Below are positions 37,565-49,499 of a DNA stretch of 64,000 bases, one piece after another (the first letter of the stretch is position 1; each line of letters opens with the position of its first letter). The stretch is from Protostelium mycophagum (Eukaryota > Evosea > Variosea > Protosteliida > Protosteliaceae), in the NCBI GenBank assembly GCA_002081555.1, contig KV920942.1:17984-81983 (forward strand). Direction: 5' to 3'. Below the pieces are notes generated by a model. That model was given only the letters and a program-made list of their open reading frames with translations. It was not told the origin of the DNA and made no database searches. A program made the translations under genes and the position numbers.

Positions 37565-39824
37565 TCATCTCTTTTCGGCCACGTGCCATCTCTTGTTTTG
37601 GGCGGAATAGTACATCTGTTCTGTGACGAACCGCTTCTCCACTTGTGGCTCCCTCTGTGCTTGGGGCACGTAATCGCGAGTCTCTTCGCCGACGTATACC
37701 TGCTCGAAATTACACCGTTGTAGATACGATTTTGGCGCGAAAATCGCGAAAATGGAATAGGAAGACGCACCTGCTTGGGGCGGACGATTCTGAGCTCGGG
37801 GTCGTCTTGAAGCTCCAGCCAGTGGGCCAGCCAACCCACAGTCCTGGGAATTGCGAACAATACCGGGAACATGTCTGTGGGGAATCCCATGGCCTGGAGA
37901 CTTTCAGCCGTGGATTCTGAAAGTAATTTTCGCTCGAAACTACACCGTTGTAGACAATCAAAAATAGTATACCTTGTAAATGAGCCCACTGTAGAAGTCA
38001 ACATTTGGGTATAGCTTTCTTTTGACAAAGTATTCGTCTTTCAGAGCAATTTGCTCAAGTGCAGTAGCGACCTCGATGAGTGGCTCTCTTCCCACGACGT
38101 CAAACACCTTCTCATTTCAATACGACTTTGATGACGTCATCCAGAAAAATTTTCCCGCCAAAATGAGATTTCAAAATTCGAATTCGGACCTCGTAAGCGA
38201 CCCTGCGAATGATCTTGGCGCGGGGGTCGTAATTCTTGTACACTCTGTGGCCGAAACCCATCAATTTCTTCTTTCTATTTTTAACATCCTCAATGAACTG
38301 TGGGATCTTGTCGACAGTTCCGATCTCCTCCAACATGCGGAGTACAGCCTGACGGGGGTTACGTCAATCTACAACGAGATCCAGGAATCTCACCTCATTG
38401 GCACCACCGTGCAGGGGGCCGTAAAGAGCGGAAGCGGCAGCGGCAATGGCTGTATAAGGGTCGGTTCCTGCAGAGGCTACGTGGCGCACAGCCGCAGTGG
38501 AACAGTTCATCTCATGATCAGCATGCAAGATGAAGAGGACGTCCAATGCGTGCACCAACTTTGGGTGAGGTCTAAGACTGTCAGTTGTCGTAATGACAAG
38601 TAATGACATCATCAAAGTTGTCATCTATGGGTATCATGACATCTTCGATGATGACATGAGACATCATGACGTCATCACTTACGTAAATTGGGACTCGGAG
38701 AGATGATCGAGCATGTACAAAAAGTTGGCGGTGAAGTCCAATTTGTCACTCGGCTGGTTGTAGGGTCTCCCAATTCGGTGACGGTAAGCACACGCGGCGA
38801 TCGTCGTTATCTTACCGATGATGCGGTAAATCTGCTTGTTCCTCAGAAGCTTTTGCTTGTACACTCCCTCTCCTAACAATACTCAGATATTTATTTATTG
38901 GCGAGTTGTAGTTGTACGATTTTACGTAGAATTTAGTTGTTTGTACAGAGTTCGGTGAAGCCTTTTGTGATGACGTCATAACACGAATGAACTGAATTGT
39001 AGATGAGTGAAAGATACCTTGCAGTGCGGGGTTCGCCTCAGGGTAGAAAGTGGCGAGTGCGGCCATGGAGGACACCAGCATGCCCATAGGATGAGCGTCA
39101 TATCTAAAGTTTTGCATCAGAGAGATGAGGTTCTCGTGTATGAAAGTGTGTGTCATGATGTGCTTGTTCCAGGTGTTGGATTGGGACTGTTAAGATATCA
39201 GGTTTGATGATTCATCGTTGTGTTGATTTATGAGCACTGTTCACATTGCGAACCTTTTAGAAGCAGATCCGACATTCTAAATAATGATATCCAATAATAT
39301 CATCACCTTGGTGGGTAATTCACCATTGATCAAGAGGAAAGCGACTTCCATGAAATTGGAAGACTCTGCGAGCTGCTCGATGGGGTATCCTCTATACAAG
39401 AGTATCCCTTTGTCACCATCGATATACGTGATACGACTGGTAGCCGAGGCAGTGTTCATGTATCCGGGATCATAGAGACTATTGAGAGATCAGATTGATG
39501 AATAAATATTCTTCGACTCACGTTACACCGAGTTTAGAGAGATCAGTGGCCTTGGCAGTTCCATTCTTGATTGGTATCTCCACAGTCTTTCCCGTGAGAT
39601 TTCCGTTGGCGTCTTTCAGCTGCTTCTATCAGACAAAATGGTAAAATATTTTCTTTGACATCACCTGAACCACGACACTCCCCTCCTTGTTAGCTCTAAG
39701 TCCATCAGAAAATGTAGGCATGTGTTTACACTTACTGTGCTGGTGCGGCGGTATTAGCTCTCTCAGGGCCGTAGAAGACGGGATTAGGATTGATTTGAGC
39801 AGCAAGACGTTGCAGTCTGTGCAT
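37565..39824 (-). CDS. Citrate synthase, probably peroxisomal
   Basis: Condenses acetyl-CoA with oxaloacetate. The start [16 protein letters not shown] contains RLQRLAAQI, close to a PTS2 peroxisomal signal (R-L-x5-Q-L/A). Then [74 protein letters not shown] (catalytic His), [12 protein letters not shown] (second His), [28 protein letters not shown] (catalytic Asp) and [21 protein letters not shown]. It ends '...[10 protein letters not shown]' with TGA. Length and motif order match eukaryotic glyoxysomal/bacterial-type citrate synthases, not the mitochondrial form. An intron (about 38603-38690) is rich in TGACGTCA-like words. Confidence 0.9.
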
Positions 39825-40215
39825 GTTGTCCTTCGTTCGAGTTTTGTTGTTGTGTTGAAATTCCCGATTTGTAAAACTTGAACACAGCCGTTCCCCCTCC
39901 GGAAAAACAATTTTTCCGTGCATCTACAGCGCTCTAGAGCGTTGCAACATATTGGACAAATTTTGATGTGAATTACCTCATTCACATGTGTGTTAAAATA
40001 TATATGAAAGAGTACATATCAAGGCTGCAAAATTGATTTGAGTTTAAAAAAATTAGCTGCTCACCATCATTGATACTTGTCTTCTCTGCTTTGAGGATTC
40101 GATCTGCGCAGCAATTTTAGGTAAACACCCTTGCTCCCGTCATGACAACAAACTCGAACGAAGGACAGCAAGGGGAGCACCAAATTCACTGAATCCATCG
40201 TCTACAACGAGATAA
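39825..40215. other. Divergent promoter region, citrate synthase and kinase
   Basis: No supported gene. It contains CGTCTACAACGAGAT (40199-40213) immediately upstream of the kinase start. Confidence 0.6.
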
Positions 40216-42219
40216 ATGGCAACAATGCGCCATAATCGGTTGTCCATATCATTCTCTATGTCTCGCATAAATCTTGCTGCAACATATCGACATAGAACAA
40301 ATTCATCGTCGCTGGCGGAAAGGCCAGCATCAGACATTCTGAAAGATCCAGACTGTCCGCCCTCTCCGGACCCTTCTTTAAGAAGATGGAAGCTGGCATA
40401 TGAAGAGCTCGGACGGTCACGCACGTGGTCAACAGATTCTCCCGAATTACGGACAAGGGCTACATCTTTTGAAGGACAGAAGATCGTCTCAGTCAATGTG
40501 AGCCTCAGCAATGTCATTTTACATGAATTACTGGGAAGTGGCGGTTCTGGCGCACAGGTACGAATGAATGATTCTGTCGGCGCTGACCTTGAGCAGATCT
40601 ACAAGGCTTCCGCAGATGGATTCAGCTTTGCCGCCAAAATATTGAGAACAGAAAATGTAGCCGAGGTCAGCTTCTTAATCACATGATCCTCTGACTGAAT
40701 CTCCCATCAGGCCATCGATGCCATAAAATCAGAGATCAACATCTGTATGAGCCTCAATCACGAACACATTGTCAAGTATCTCTCACATGAGATCACTCCA
40801 GATGACATCCGATTCTATATGCCATTCTATTCCGCCACCCTCCATTCCGTCATCTTGTCCAAAAAGAATGCGAAGAGATCATTCACCGAAGACGAAGTCA
40901 TTGGCCTCATGCTCCAAGTGGCAAAAGGGCTTTACTATCTACACAACTTGCCCACTCCCATCGTGCATAGAGATCTCAAATCAGAAAACATCTTTGTGGA
41001 ATTTGACAGAGACAAAACGATCAAGAAGTTGAAGATTGGTAGGTCTTCATTTGGATCTGGTATTTGTGGTATTTGTGGTATTTGTGGACTTGTACATTTT
41101 CATTGATGTTTTTACTTCCGTTAAGTAACGCGAGATTCGCGGTATGTAACCGCAATAATGAAGTTTTGTTGAGGAATTCTCGTTAAGGACCGTGAAAAAT
41201 GCGGTTTCTTACCGTAGTTGTACGAAAATAATTTAAATCGGGTACACTTCGAAAAACCACGGTTCTTAACGCAAGAATTACGGTATACAACCGTGACAGA
41301 TCCCAAATCTTCTGACTTTTTGTAGGAGATTTTGACACGTCAAAAATATTAGAGGCAGTGAACCACAAAACCTTCACCAGGATCGGCACAAATGGGTGAG
41401 TCAACGTTTGATGACGTCATCACTCGTATCATACCAATATTTTTATGTTGAACCGTTTGCGTTTGTTTTGTGCCAAAGAAAGGATTTTTCGCGGTAATTA
41501 CCGCAGTGTTTGGTTGTGTTGTGGCTCTACCGCGTTGTAGATTGATCGTAAATACGCTTGTCCTTCCGTCAATCGCAAGTTTAAGATTCGCAGTATGACA
41601 TCATCACATATTGTTGTGATATCCTCATATGATATCATGGAGTCGTATTGACATATTCAGCTTTATGGCGCCAGAGATTATTCTCGGAAAAAGCGGGTAC
41701 ACGTCACAAGCAGATAGTGAGTGTTCTTACAAATTTACGAAAGCTACACCGTATTTTTTAAAGTTGTTTTTCTGAACGTTTTGTTCGTGTCTTTGGACAA
41801 TCCAAATCTATTGCAATTTAATGTGAAATAAATAGTTGATACACTGATGACGTGTTGCAACATAAATAAAGCGGGTGAAAGCCGTTCAAATTGTGCAAAC
41901 TGTGGCAAGCGCAGCTTCTTCCAAGTCAAGATCCCACCGCAATACCATAATCGTCAATTGCATATCCTGACGTTCTTAAGTATGGTCCTTTGGCATGGTG
42001 ATGGTCGAGCTGATGACGCTCGAATTTCCATTCAACAATATACCAAATCGGGCAGAGAGGCAACTCCTCATCGAGAAGGGCAAGAGACCCATAATACCTG
42101 CCGAGATCGAGGCGAAATTTCAGCGAATTTTCCCGGTGTGGAAGCTGAGCACCAAGCGAGATCCGGCGAAGAGAGCCACTGCAGACAAATTGACTTGGAA
42201 ATTGAGAGAGTTGATGTAA
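40216..42219 (+). CDS. Protein kinase, TKL-like, with DFD in place of DFG
   Basis: Phosphorylates Ser/Thr or Tyr by family. A Ser/Arg-rich N-terminus of about 90 residues precedes LLGSGGSGAQ-IYKA (glycine loop split by a 44-nt intron), FAAKIL (VAIK lysine), EHIVKYLSHE, KGLYYLHNLPTPIVHRDLKSENIF (catalytic loop), GDFDTSK (DFG position), FMAPEII (APE), YTSQADIYSYGMVMVEL and the C-terminal 'KRATADKLTWKLREL'. It ends TAG/TAA-type stop at 42217-42219. The metal-binding Asp of DFG is kept but Gly is replaced by Asp. HRDLKxEN and the Dictyostelium-like DFxTSK context favour the TKL group. The intron after exon 'KKLKI' holds a dense cluster of CGGT-ACCG mini-hairpins (41118-41298). Confidence 0.85.
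41118..41298. repeat. Cluster of CGGT-N5-ACCG mini-hairpin words
   Basis: In 180 bp of kinase intron I count about six related words, including GCGGTATGTAACCGC and ACGGTATACAACCGT, plus half-sites such as TTAACGCAAG and CTTACCGTAG. Another, GCGGTAATTACCGC, is at 41491-41504. Confidence 0.8.
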
Positions 42220-42707
42220 TAGTAGAGTTGTAGATGGACACAAGGTCGGGGTGTTCGGGTCGCAGTGTACATTCGTATCGAAATAAAGACCCAACTTTTT
42301 CAAGAACGTATTTGTGGTTCGTCTTTTTAAAGTTTACTATATTCCCCCAGTTCTCGTTAATGAACACGTTAATTACCGAGATTTTTAATGTGGTGCGGGG
42401 AATCTGACCAAACTCTGCAATAATAGTAAAGGCTGATATTTGGTGAACCTCTGCCCCGCAGTTTAAGTGAATAATTACTCATCTGTACATCCTGACATTT
42501 TTCTGGGTTCCCCGACTTAATCCACAAAAACGAACAGAGCCATCGGACGGAAAAATTGCTCAGATTTCCTCGAAAATCGCCTTTTCTAATCGGAACTAAT
42601 CGGGTGTTGCTGTCGCGACGTGCACATGGTCACTATAGTCGGAAATGTACACCGACTAAAATTGTGTTTACAGGACGAAGCTTCTGTTCGGGAACTTCAT
42701 CCGTTGC
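42220..42707. other. Tail-to-tail spacer, kinase and small membrane protein
   Basis: No supported gene; no RNA gene recognised. A plus frame at 42556-42771 overlaps the minus exon and is not supported. Confidence 0.5.
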
Positions 42708-43418
42708 TCATTGCCGTCTAAATTTTCCTAAGGACGAACCGTCTTCCGACCGGTTAAAACCGGATGACTGAAATAATTGTCCCGGGAAATTTGGAATCAT
42801 GTCCTCGAGTCCCCTGGGCGCGAAACCGCAGCACGTCAACGAAAAGTCGGTAGGTCCGAGGTCGACCTTACAATTTACCCGTTGTAATTAACCGTTGTAA
42901 TCTCTGACCCTCTTCAATTGTGGATGCTTTTGAATCTTTACTTTGTCTACTTACCTCGAGCTTGTACGCTGTATCACTGCACTTCGTGTTGTTGCGGCTG
43001 TCCGGGGCAGTGAGCAGTCGTTCTTTCGTTCTGGACGACACTGCAACATTACGCATTACGTAACTGTCTAATCCATTCGTGGTGTATTCCGTGAGATTTC
43101 GTTCCGAAATTCAAGTCCGAAGAAATTATCCGAACGGCTAATTAAATTTGTACGAATAAATTACGAATAAAAGAATTACCCTCTCAAAGAAAACCGGGTA
43201 ATGAAGAAAATCTCCTCACTTTGCGGTAACAACCGTGCCAGAGCGACTTCCCTTCTACTTCTTTGGTTGTACATAATTTGTGAAACAAGCAACAAGACAG
43301 CCACGAAGAAACAAATTGAAATGGACAACAGCAAGACTTGGGGAGTATACGACCATCCTTGGCCACATAAGACCGTCTCACAATTAGAGAGCTCAGAGGT
43401 GTTACTCCTTTCACGCAT
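42708..43418 (-). CDS. Small single-pass membrane protein, three exons
   Basis: The minus-strand start at 43418 reads MRERSNTSELSNCETVLCG, then membrane segment QVLLLSISICFFVAVLLLVSQ and a basic stop-transfer stretch (NQRSRREVALARLLPQ). A 152-nt intron (43219-43068, GTGAGG...GATTAG) joins in phase to NSYVMRNVAVSSRTKERLL...YKLE, which ends at a consensus GTAAGT donor. The last exon, SSGFNRSEDGSSLGKFRRQ with TGA at 42708-42710, also joins in phase. The result is about 122 residues with an extracellular Cys-containing N-terminus and a Ser/Arg-rich tail. The family is not recognised. Two phase-consistent joins make a real gene likely. It is divergent from the gene at 43509, with start codons about 90 bp apart. 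Confidence 0.55.
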
Positions 43419-43508
43419 TGTTCGCAGATCTGAATGTCACAGGTGCTTCCTCGTCTGCGACGATACTTAGAACTCGGCGAGAGGAGACTTGCGTTTTTCG
43501 AAAAGCCT

Positions 43509-44413
43509 ATGAGCACACTCACTCCCTCCGAACAGGTGCGTATTAAGACCCAACCCATAGGGCCAACCATCTGACAACATGGTAGATTTCCATTCTTGCA
43601 TCCATGAATGCATGTGCTTCGAGCATATTCAGCCAGTGTACAACTGTGAGAGGACAATGGCAGAAGAACTATGATCCCGATCCAGAGACACCCACCAACA
43701 GAGAGAAGGTCCGCAAGTTTGAAGCCATCATTAAGGTAGGCGACATGAGAGACTTGATGATGTTCATTCTGAACCAATGTAGTTACGCCCTGAGAGCGGA
43801 TTGTTACCCATGCTCGAATCTTTGGCTGAGGAGGGTCAATTTGAATACGCTTGCGAGGTGAGTTTATTCACAACTATATACGAAGTGATGCTTATTGTTT
43901 GTAAAGATAGTGGACCTGATCAGAAGAATGGCACACTACAACAAGAAGAGAACAAAGAGAGACTGGGCGGAATCCGAGAAGTATGTAGAGAAGGTTGTTC
44001 CCGCCAAAAAGTCGAGGTCCACCCCCAACTCACCGGCAAACAACTCCCCTCAATCCCCCTCCTCTTCCTCCCCCTCCCACCCCCCCTATTCATCCCCCTC
44101 CCCCATGCCCTCTCCTCAAAGGTAACCCGTATCATCATCTTTGACACTTGCTGACGCCTTCTTCAGAGAGCTTCCCACACTCCCGAGTGTCGCGGCATTA
44201 TTAAACCCCACCCCTGTACCTTTTACAACCAATTTTACAAACAATATTACAACGGCGGACAACACTCTCCTTGCAAGAGAAGTGGCCAGTTTACAACGAG
44301 AGCTGGCACAAACAAAGACCAGATTGAACTGGTTTGAGACACACTGCACGTACACAGATGCGACACCGAACACCCTTTTGAGATTAGCGAGCCAGGCTAT
44401 TGGCTCGTTGTAA
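43509..44413 (+). CDS. Hypothetical Ser/Pro-rich protein
   Basis: The start MSTLTPSEQ joins to CTTVRGQWQKNYDPDPETPTN (acceptor ...CAGCCAG), then LRPESGLLPMLESLAEEGQFEYACE, then IVDLIRRMAHYNKKRTKRDWAESEKYVEKVVPAKKSRS, a long Ser/Pro low-complexity run (SPQSPSSSSPSHPPYSS), and finally SVAALLNPTPVPFTTNF...ASLQRELAQTKTRLNWF, a short coiled coil, ending 'SQAIGSL' with TAA. All joins keep phase. About 240 residues; the basic patch KKRTKRD could be a nuclear signal. I do not recognise the family; a chromatin or transcription-related scaffold is only a guess from composition and the neighbouring INO80B gene. Confidence 0.6.
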
Positions 44414-44652
44414 ATTTAGAAAACATTGTACAATACAATATAAAGAGGAGAATTTAGTTTTATCTTCATCTCACACATCATTCGTTGAAAATGGTTTGCT
44501 TGTCCATGATTGATTCGAGATTGCTTCTGACACATGGACTCATGAACGTCATCTCAGCCTTGATTTCCGCTCTTAATTGTTTCCAAAACTTGTTGTTTTC
44601 GCCTCTTTTTTGGAACATGGGATCGGATGATACATTATTTTAAAGAAAGAGG

Positions 44653-45993
44653 ATGAGCGACGCGAAGCCCAAGCTCAGCATCAAACTCAAGTTAAACGGG
44701 GAGACTACAGGCTCTCACGTCTTAACGGCTCCTCAGACCTCATGGACTGGCAGAAGACAAAAGAAACTGAGAATAGAGGATTCAAGTGAAGAAGAAGAAC
44801 CGGCTCAGGAGGAGGATCCAGAAGATGAAAATGTGGATGAAGATATTGACATCGAAGAGGAGGACGAAGAGATTGAGGATGAGGACTCTGACTCGGTAGG
44901 TCTCTCACTATCATTCATTATTTTGATCGCCATAGCCGCCCTTACGCTCCACAAGAAGATCTCAGGCAGATGATTTGGTAGGTTCATATGTATGATCTAT
45001 CCTGACATAATGATCAGATCGACACCAACTCAAAAGACTCTATAAATTCTAGAGACAGTGATGGTTCAGTACACCGATCAATGTCCAGCAGAAGAAGAAA
45101 ACCCAAAATTGACAAGCCAGACGAATTCATAGATGAGCCAAAAGCCCTCATATCAACCAGAGTCTCTGCGAGACAGAGAGCTGCCAGAGGCATCACAGAC
45201 GAATTGACCGAAGAAGTCGGCACTATGGAAGAACTCCTCGCCCTTCCATTATGTACGATCCATCACGTCTTCATTTTTTCATCATTCTGAACAACTGCAG
45301 CACGGAACCAAAAGAAGAGAGACAAAAAAGAGGATTCTGAAGAACAGAGAGCTGCAAAGATCCAGAGAAGGAGGGAACAGAGTCTCAGGGCCGTTGAAAA
45401 TGAGAAGGTATGAGTTCCAATCACTCTCCTTTTCTATGTCTTTGACAGCCGAAACTCTGTTTTAGTGATCAGAATATACCGATAGTGTTGTGCCGCAGTG
45501 TATACTGCAACAAAATAATAATTGTTTGTATTTCTTTTGGTGTGCTCAGAAAAATTCGAGGCTAGTTGTAGATTGACAATTATAGAATCAAGCCATCGAG
45601 AAATTGCTGAACAAAAATTCCAAAAAAAAGAAAAAGAGCAAGGCTGCAGAGGAAGAAAAGGTGAGGATTTATTTAATTTTTTATTTAATTTTTAATAATT
45701 TATTTCCTGGCATTGTATAAAATCTAATTGAATAAAATAATGATAAAGACGCTCAAATATCACAGCAAGCACAAGCACAAGCCGAAGCCGCTGCAGCTGA
45801 AGAAATGAAGATCCTCACAGAGGGTGGAGACGGTACTGCAGCCGTCGCGAGACCCGTCTTTCCCCCGAAAGCCAAGATATTGGAAAACTACGTGAGATAT
45901 GTATCCAACAGAAACGGCCACTTCTTAACTCTTCCTGCCAACACTAGAATGCCCTTCCTTGAAAAGAAAACCGAGACAGTGAAGACAAATTGA
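44653..45993 (+). CDS. INO80B: INO80 complex subunit B / Ies2-like (PAPA-1 domain)
   Basis: Subunit of the INO80 nucleosome-remodelling complex. The start MSDAKPKLSIKLKLNGE is followed by an acidic stretch (EDSSEEEEPAQEEDPEDEN), the basic region SSRRRKPKIDKPDEFIDE, STRVSARQRAARGI, then the PAPA-1 signature RDKKEDSEEQRAAKIQRRREQSLRAVENEK-NQAIEKLLNKNSKKKKKSKAAEEEK, and the C-terminal LENYVRYVSNRNGHFLTLPANTRMPF that matches the Ies2 tail. It ends 'KKTETVKTN' with TGA. Five to six exons separated by short introns. No HIT zinc finger of animal INO80B is seen. Convergent with the carboxylesterase, about 290 bp apart. Confidence 0.8.
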
Positions 45994-46286
45994 AATAAAA
46001 AACTGTTGAACACTCATCGAAGTATGTCTCAGGTATACCATTGGTGAATGTCTGTGAGGGATAGTTGTTTGGTGTCATACAACTATCTCTGAAGCATTCA
46101 ACAGACGAGGCGTTTGTAACATTGTTCGGATGTCTTCTGGATCCAGGTGAAATAGTTCCTTTGACTTCTGTCAGATTACTTCGAAGAAGGGTGTATATCT
46201 CTGTGATATTCTTGATGACACAAGACACGAAGAATCCCAAGCACAAGAGAGATACTGCTTGGCAAAAATGGTTTATGTTTCGTCTC

Positions 46287-48447
46287 TCAGAAGAGAAGGA
46301 AAACCAAGACCAAGAAGTACATAGCCATTGCTGGTATGACAGGAACTCCAGAACTCTTTCGAGGCTTAGTAGAACCGATGGGGACAGTTGTGTGGGTGCT
46401 AGGGACGCTAGAGCTTGCAACTTGGCTGATTCCACTCTTCCTCAGTTGAGATATGATAAAGTCGCATCTAGACAATCATCACAAGACGAAAACTTGTAAT
46501 TGGCGAACCTTGGTATAGAGGGGAATGGACCTTGAGAAGTTACTGGGCCAGGGATCAGCAAGGTATTGTTCGTGGTGGTGTCAAACTTGTTCCATCTGAC
46601 TGTGCTGTTCTGCAATACGTCAGTGAAAAATATGCCATAACGATATCATCGTACAGCGCTGGGATTACCAGTAGAGGAGAAACTTGTCCAAGTAGAGACA
46701 AAAATGTCATTTAACAGAGTCGCATTGGGACTGAAACGTGTCAGAGTTACTTTACGAATTCTGCACAACTCACTCTTTGGAATTGGGAAGGTTGAACACA
46801 TATGGTTCTTGAGCGCCATGGTATGTACCGTAAGTGGCGTAACGTGGGTCGTTTTGGTCCACATAAGAGAAGTAGAAGGTGTACACTGATGCTCCATTAG
46901 CTGCCGCAAAGCGAGACAAGCCGACATTTCCACAGGTGAGGAAGTACTCCTCCACAAACTTCAAGAAGTTCAGATAGTCGGGGTTCCTAAGTGGACGTCA
47001 TCATTCGTCATCACGGAAGAGGACTCACTTGCGGTCCAGGGTGGGGTTCCAGAACGAGGGGAACTTGAATAACGATGTGAGAGTGGGCCAAATGGCGGGG
47101 TCCACATTGTATGCCAATTGAAATTGGTCTCGCACATGTTCGTTGGTGTGGTTTGCCGCGATGGTGTCGTATATGCTACCGCTGATGGATCCCTCGTTAG
47201 CGTTGATGCCGATCAAAATGGAAACATTGGGCTGAGGTTTTTAGCGTCATGACTGCCTTAAAGACATACCTTGAATTTGCCGGTGGCGAATAATTGCATT
47301 GGTTGATCCGTTAAGAGGGTGCCGTCTATAACAGGATTTCCGAAGGGAATGGCAGGGATCTGGATTGATCAGGATTGCGCTCTTTTCGATCTTTCAAATT
47401 TTGAATTTACCGAGCTCAACAGATGGGCGGGGATCGCTTGTAAACAGGCAATGGAGTTGGTTTGCATACCTGGACAAACGCTTTTTATAGTACTCAGCAA
47501 CTGGTCAGCAAGAGCAACCAATTCCTGATGCGTCAGTCTCCATAATAAAAATCAAGACCTACAGCAAGTGAGCGATAATTCCACGGACCACCACATTCGA
47601 TGATGGCTCGATTGAAATAAGGCCATGATGAATTCATCAGAAGGTGAGCGCTGACACTTGCACCTCCTCCAGAGGGACCGAAGATAGTGATATTGGTTGG
47701 GTCCCCTGTTAAAAATTCAGCATCTTTGCATACCCTAATTGTTACCTCCAAAGCTAGCGATGTTTGTGTGGACCCACTTTATGGCCATTTGCTGGTCCTG
47801 AAACCCCTGCACAAGTTTCAGAAAGATAAAGTTGGTATTGAGCTCACATAATTTCCTTTTCCACCGGCTGCGACAGTTGCGGAGGATACAAAGAAGCCGG
47901 GAACACCGACTCTATAATTAGCAGCTACAATGATGGTGTTGGTACGAGCAGCTAACAGTGTGCCGTTCCAGTCTCCATAAGATCCACCAATCAAACCTCC
48001 ACCCTGGTATTGTTACATCATCTACAACCTTGTAAAAGCGTTATTACGGCCACTTACGTAAATGTACTGACGGACGGCCAATTTAGAGGTGGGAGTGGCG
48101 TTGGGAGGGAGGTAGACAGCGAGGAAAAGGCAATCCTCTTGACCTTCAGAAGCCTGAAGACACTTCACAAAGGGACCGTTGGAGTACACTTTGTTGAAGT
48201 AAGTGTTATCTAAAGGCTTAGGTGGCTGTTGATGTGTCATCAGAGTGGCGAATGTGATTTAGGTCACCATAAAGCGAAGGGAGCCAAGCGGTGGCATGGC
48301 AAAGGGGATCTTAGTGAAAGCAATCGCGCCATTCACTCCAGAGTAGTTCAGTTCACCAACCAAGGTGATGTTATTGGAAATCGTCACACTGGTAAGTTGT
48401 GCGGCAGCCAAGGATATGGCTATCAGGAGTAGTTGTGTGCTCTGCAT
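46287..48447 (-). CDS. Carboxylesterase type B, secreted with a C-terminal anchor
   Basis: By family, hydrolyses carboxylic esters. Signal peptide MQSTQLLLIAISLAAAQ, then GQEDCLFLAVYLPPNA (disulphide Cys), GGGLIGGSYGDWNG (oxyanion region), [58 protein letters not shown] (nucleophile Ser in G-P-S-G-G; usual GESAG altered), IGINANEGSIS (Glu) and YGTYHGAQEPYVF (His). A 42-nt intron in the 3' part joins 'GPFPSIPR' to 'CDFIISQLRKSG', a Ser/Thr linker and a terminal hydrophobic segment VPVIPAMAMYFLVLVFLLF, ending at 46287. That tail suggests GPI attachment or a membrane tether. Full triad retained. Divergent from the retropepsin-like gene, 224 bp between starts. Confidence 0.85.
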
Positions 48448-48670
48448 TCTCGCAGTAAAAGTGAGCAGCTAACAGGAGAAAACGAAGGCCGGGTAATCAA
48501 TTTCTCCAACAATATATCACCGCCCGCGGACATGTCTGACAATTTGACAGAATAACAAGTAAAATAATGTTCTTTTTATTGAAAAAGGAGCGTAAGTCCT
48601 TACGCAATGCGGTAACTAGCGTGATATCTTCTGCTTTACAAAGATTAAATATTGGATGGTTTGAAATTCG

Positions 48671-49499
48671 TTGAAGTTCCTGGCAAAAAATTTTCTTCCT
48701 GACCTTGAATTTCACATCGTTACGCGGGGTCGTGGAACCCTCTCTTCAAGGAAGGAGTCCGCAATATTGGAAATGCCATTCATTCTTCGCCACGGACCAA
48801 AAAAATTCTTCGTTGCAAGGTACAAATTCTCCCTTCTGAGGTTGGGTACGTTGTGCTGGTCTGCAGCCGTAATGGCACGCTCTATGCCTGCCACAATCTA
48901 CACAGCCCCAACACGTGTTTTGTGTGCTATGGCGCATTGTAGTTTGCGGCTGCAGGCGACGTCCCGCATACTCTACGATATATTATTACCAGACGTAAAT
49001 ATAGAGTCTACAGTAGATACAGAGATAGCGCAAGTGCTGGGTGTGACACCTCTCGCCCCCACTACAGAGGGTCCTGTCGCTACATATATACCAGCACATA
49101 TATATGGAGCTTATAGAAGAATCTTTGTCGCTCTCCCAGTCACATTTATGAACAAAACGCGGACAGTGATCTTTCTTGTTGATACTGGCTGCTCTTGGGT
49201 GCATCTCTCTCAAAAGGTATGTTATACCGATACATGTTTTGTTGAAGATGTCTGAGACGTTGGATGCCTTCTATCACATAGACGCCTTTCCAGCGAATGG
49301 GCTTCTGATCAACATAAGAGGACAAAAAGAAATAGCGCTTTTATCTCACAGCCATTTTGAAGACTTTAACATCCTTGGAGCACAATGGTTATTCATCAAC
49401 CAGGCCACAATCATCTATGATCCTAGCAGAGCTGGGCTCTTGTTTTCTAATGCGGAGACAATTCGAACAGCCTTGAACACACACGGTGTCATCTACTAG
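48671..49499 (+). CDS. Stand-alone retropepsin-like aspartic protease
   Basis: One exon reads MKFLAKNFLPDLEFHIVTRG... through AYRRIFVALPVTFMNKTRTVIFLVDTGCSWVHLSQK, with the catalytic D-T-G in an FLVDTGCS context. A 31-nt intron (GTATGT...GTTGAAG) joins in phase to MSETLDAFYHIDAFPANGLLINIRGQKEIALLSHSHFEDFNILGAQWLF, where NILGAQWL matches the ILG strand of retropepsins. It ends 'LNTHGVIY' with TAG. About 270 residues, a single D-T-G, so it should act as a homodimer. No integrase, reverse transcriptase or LTR is seen nearby; a domesticated retroelement protease is the likely origin (inference). Cysteine after DTG is unusual. Confidence 0.75.

Noticed and set aside
40140-40517. Minus ORF of 125 codons
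   Set aside because: Antisense of the kinase N-terminal exon, which joins in frame to a full kinase domain.
45944-46435. Minus ORF of 163 codons overlapping the INO80B 3' exon and esterase C-terminus
   Set aside because: It overlaps two well-supported exons in other frames, and the esterase needs a 42-nt intron and another frame there. Composition fits an antisense shadow.
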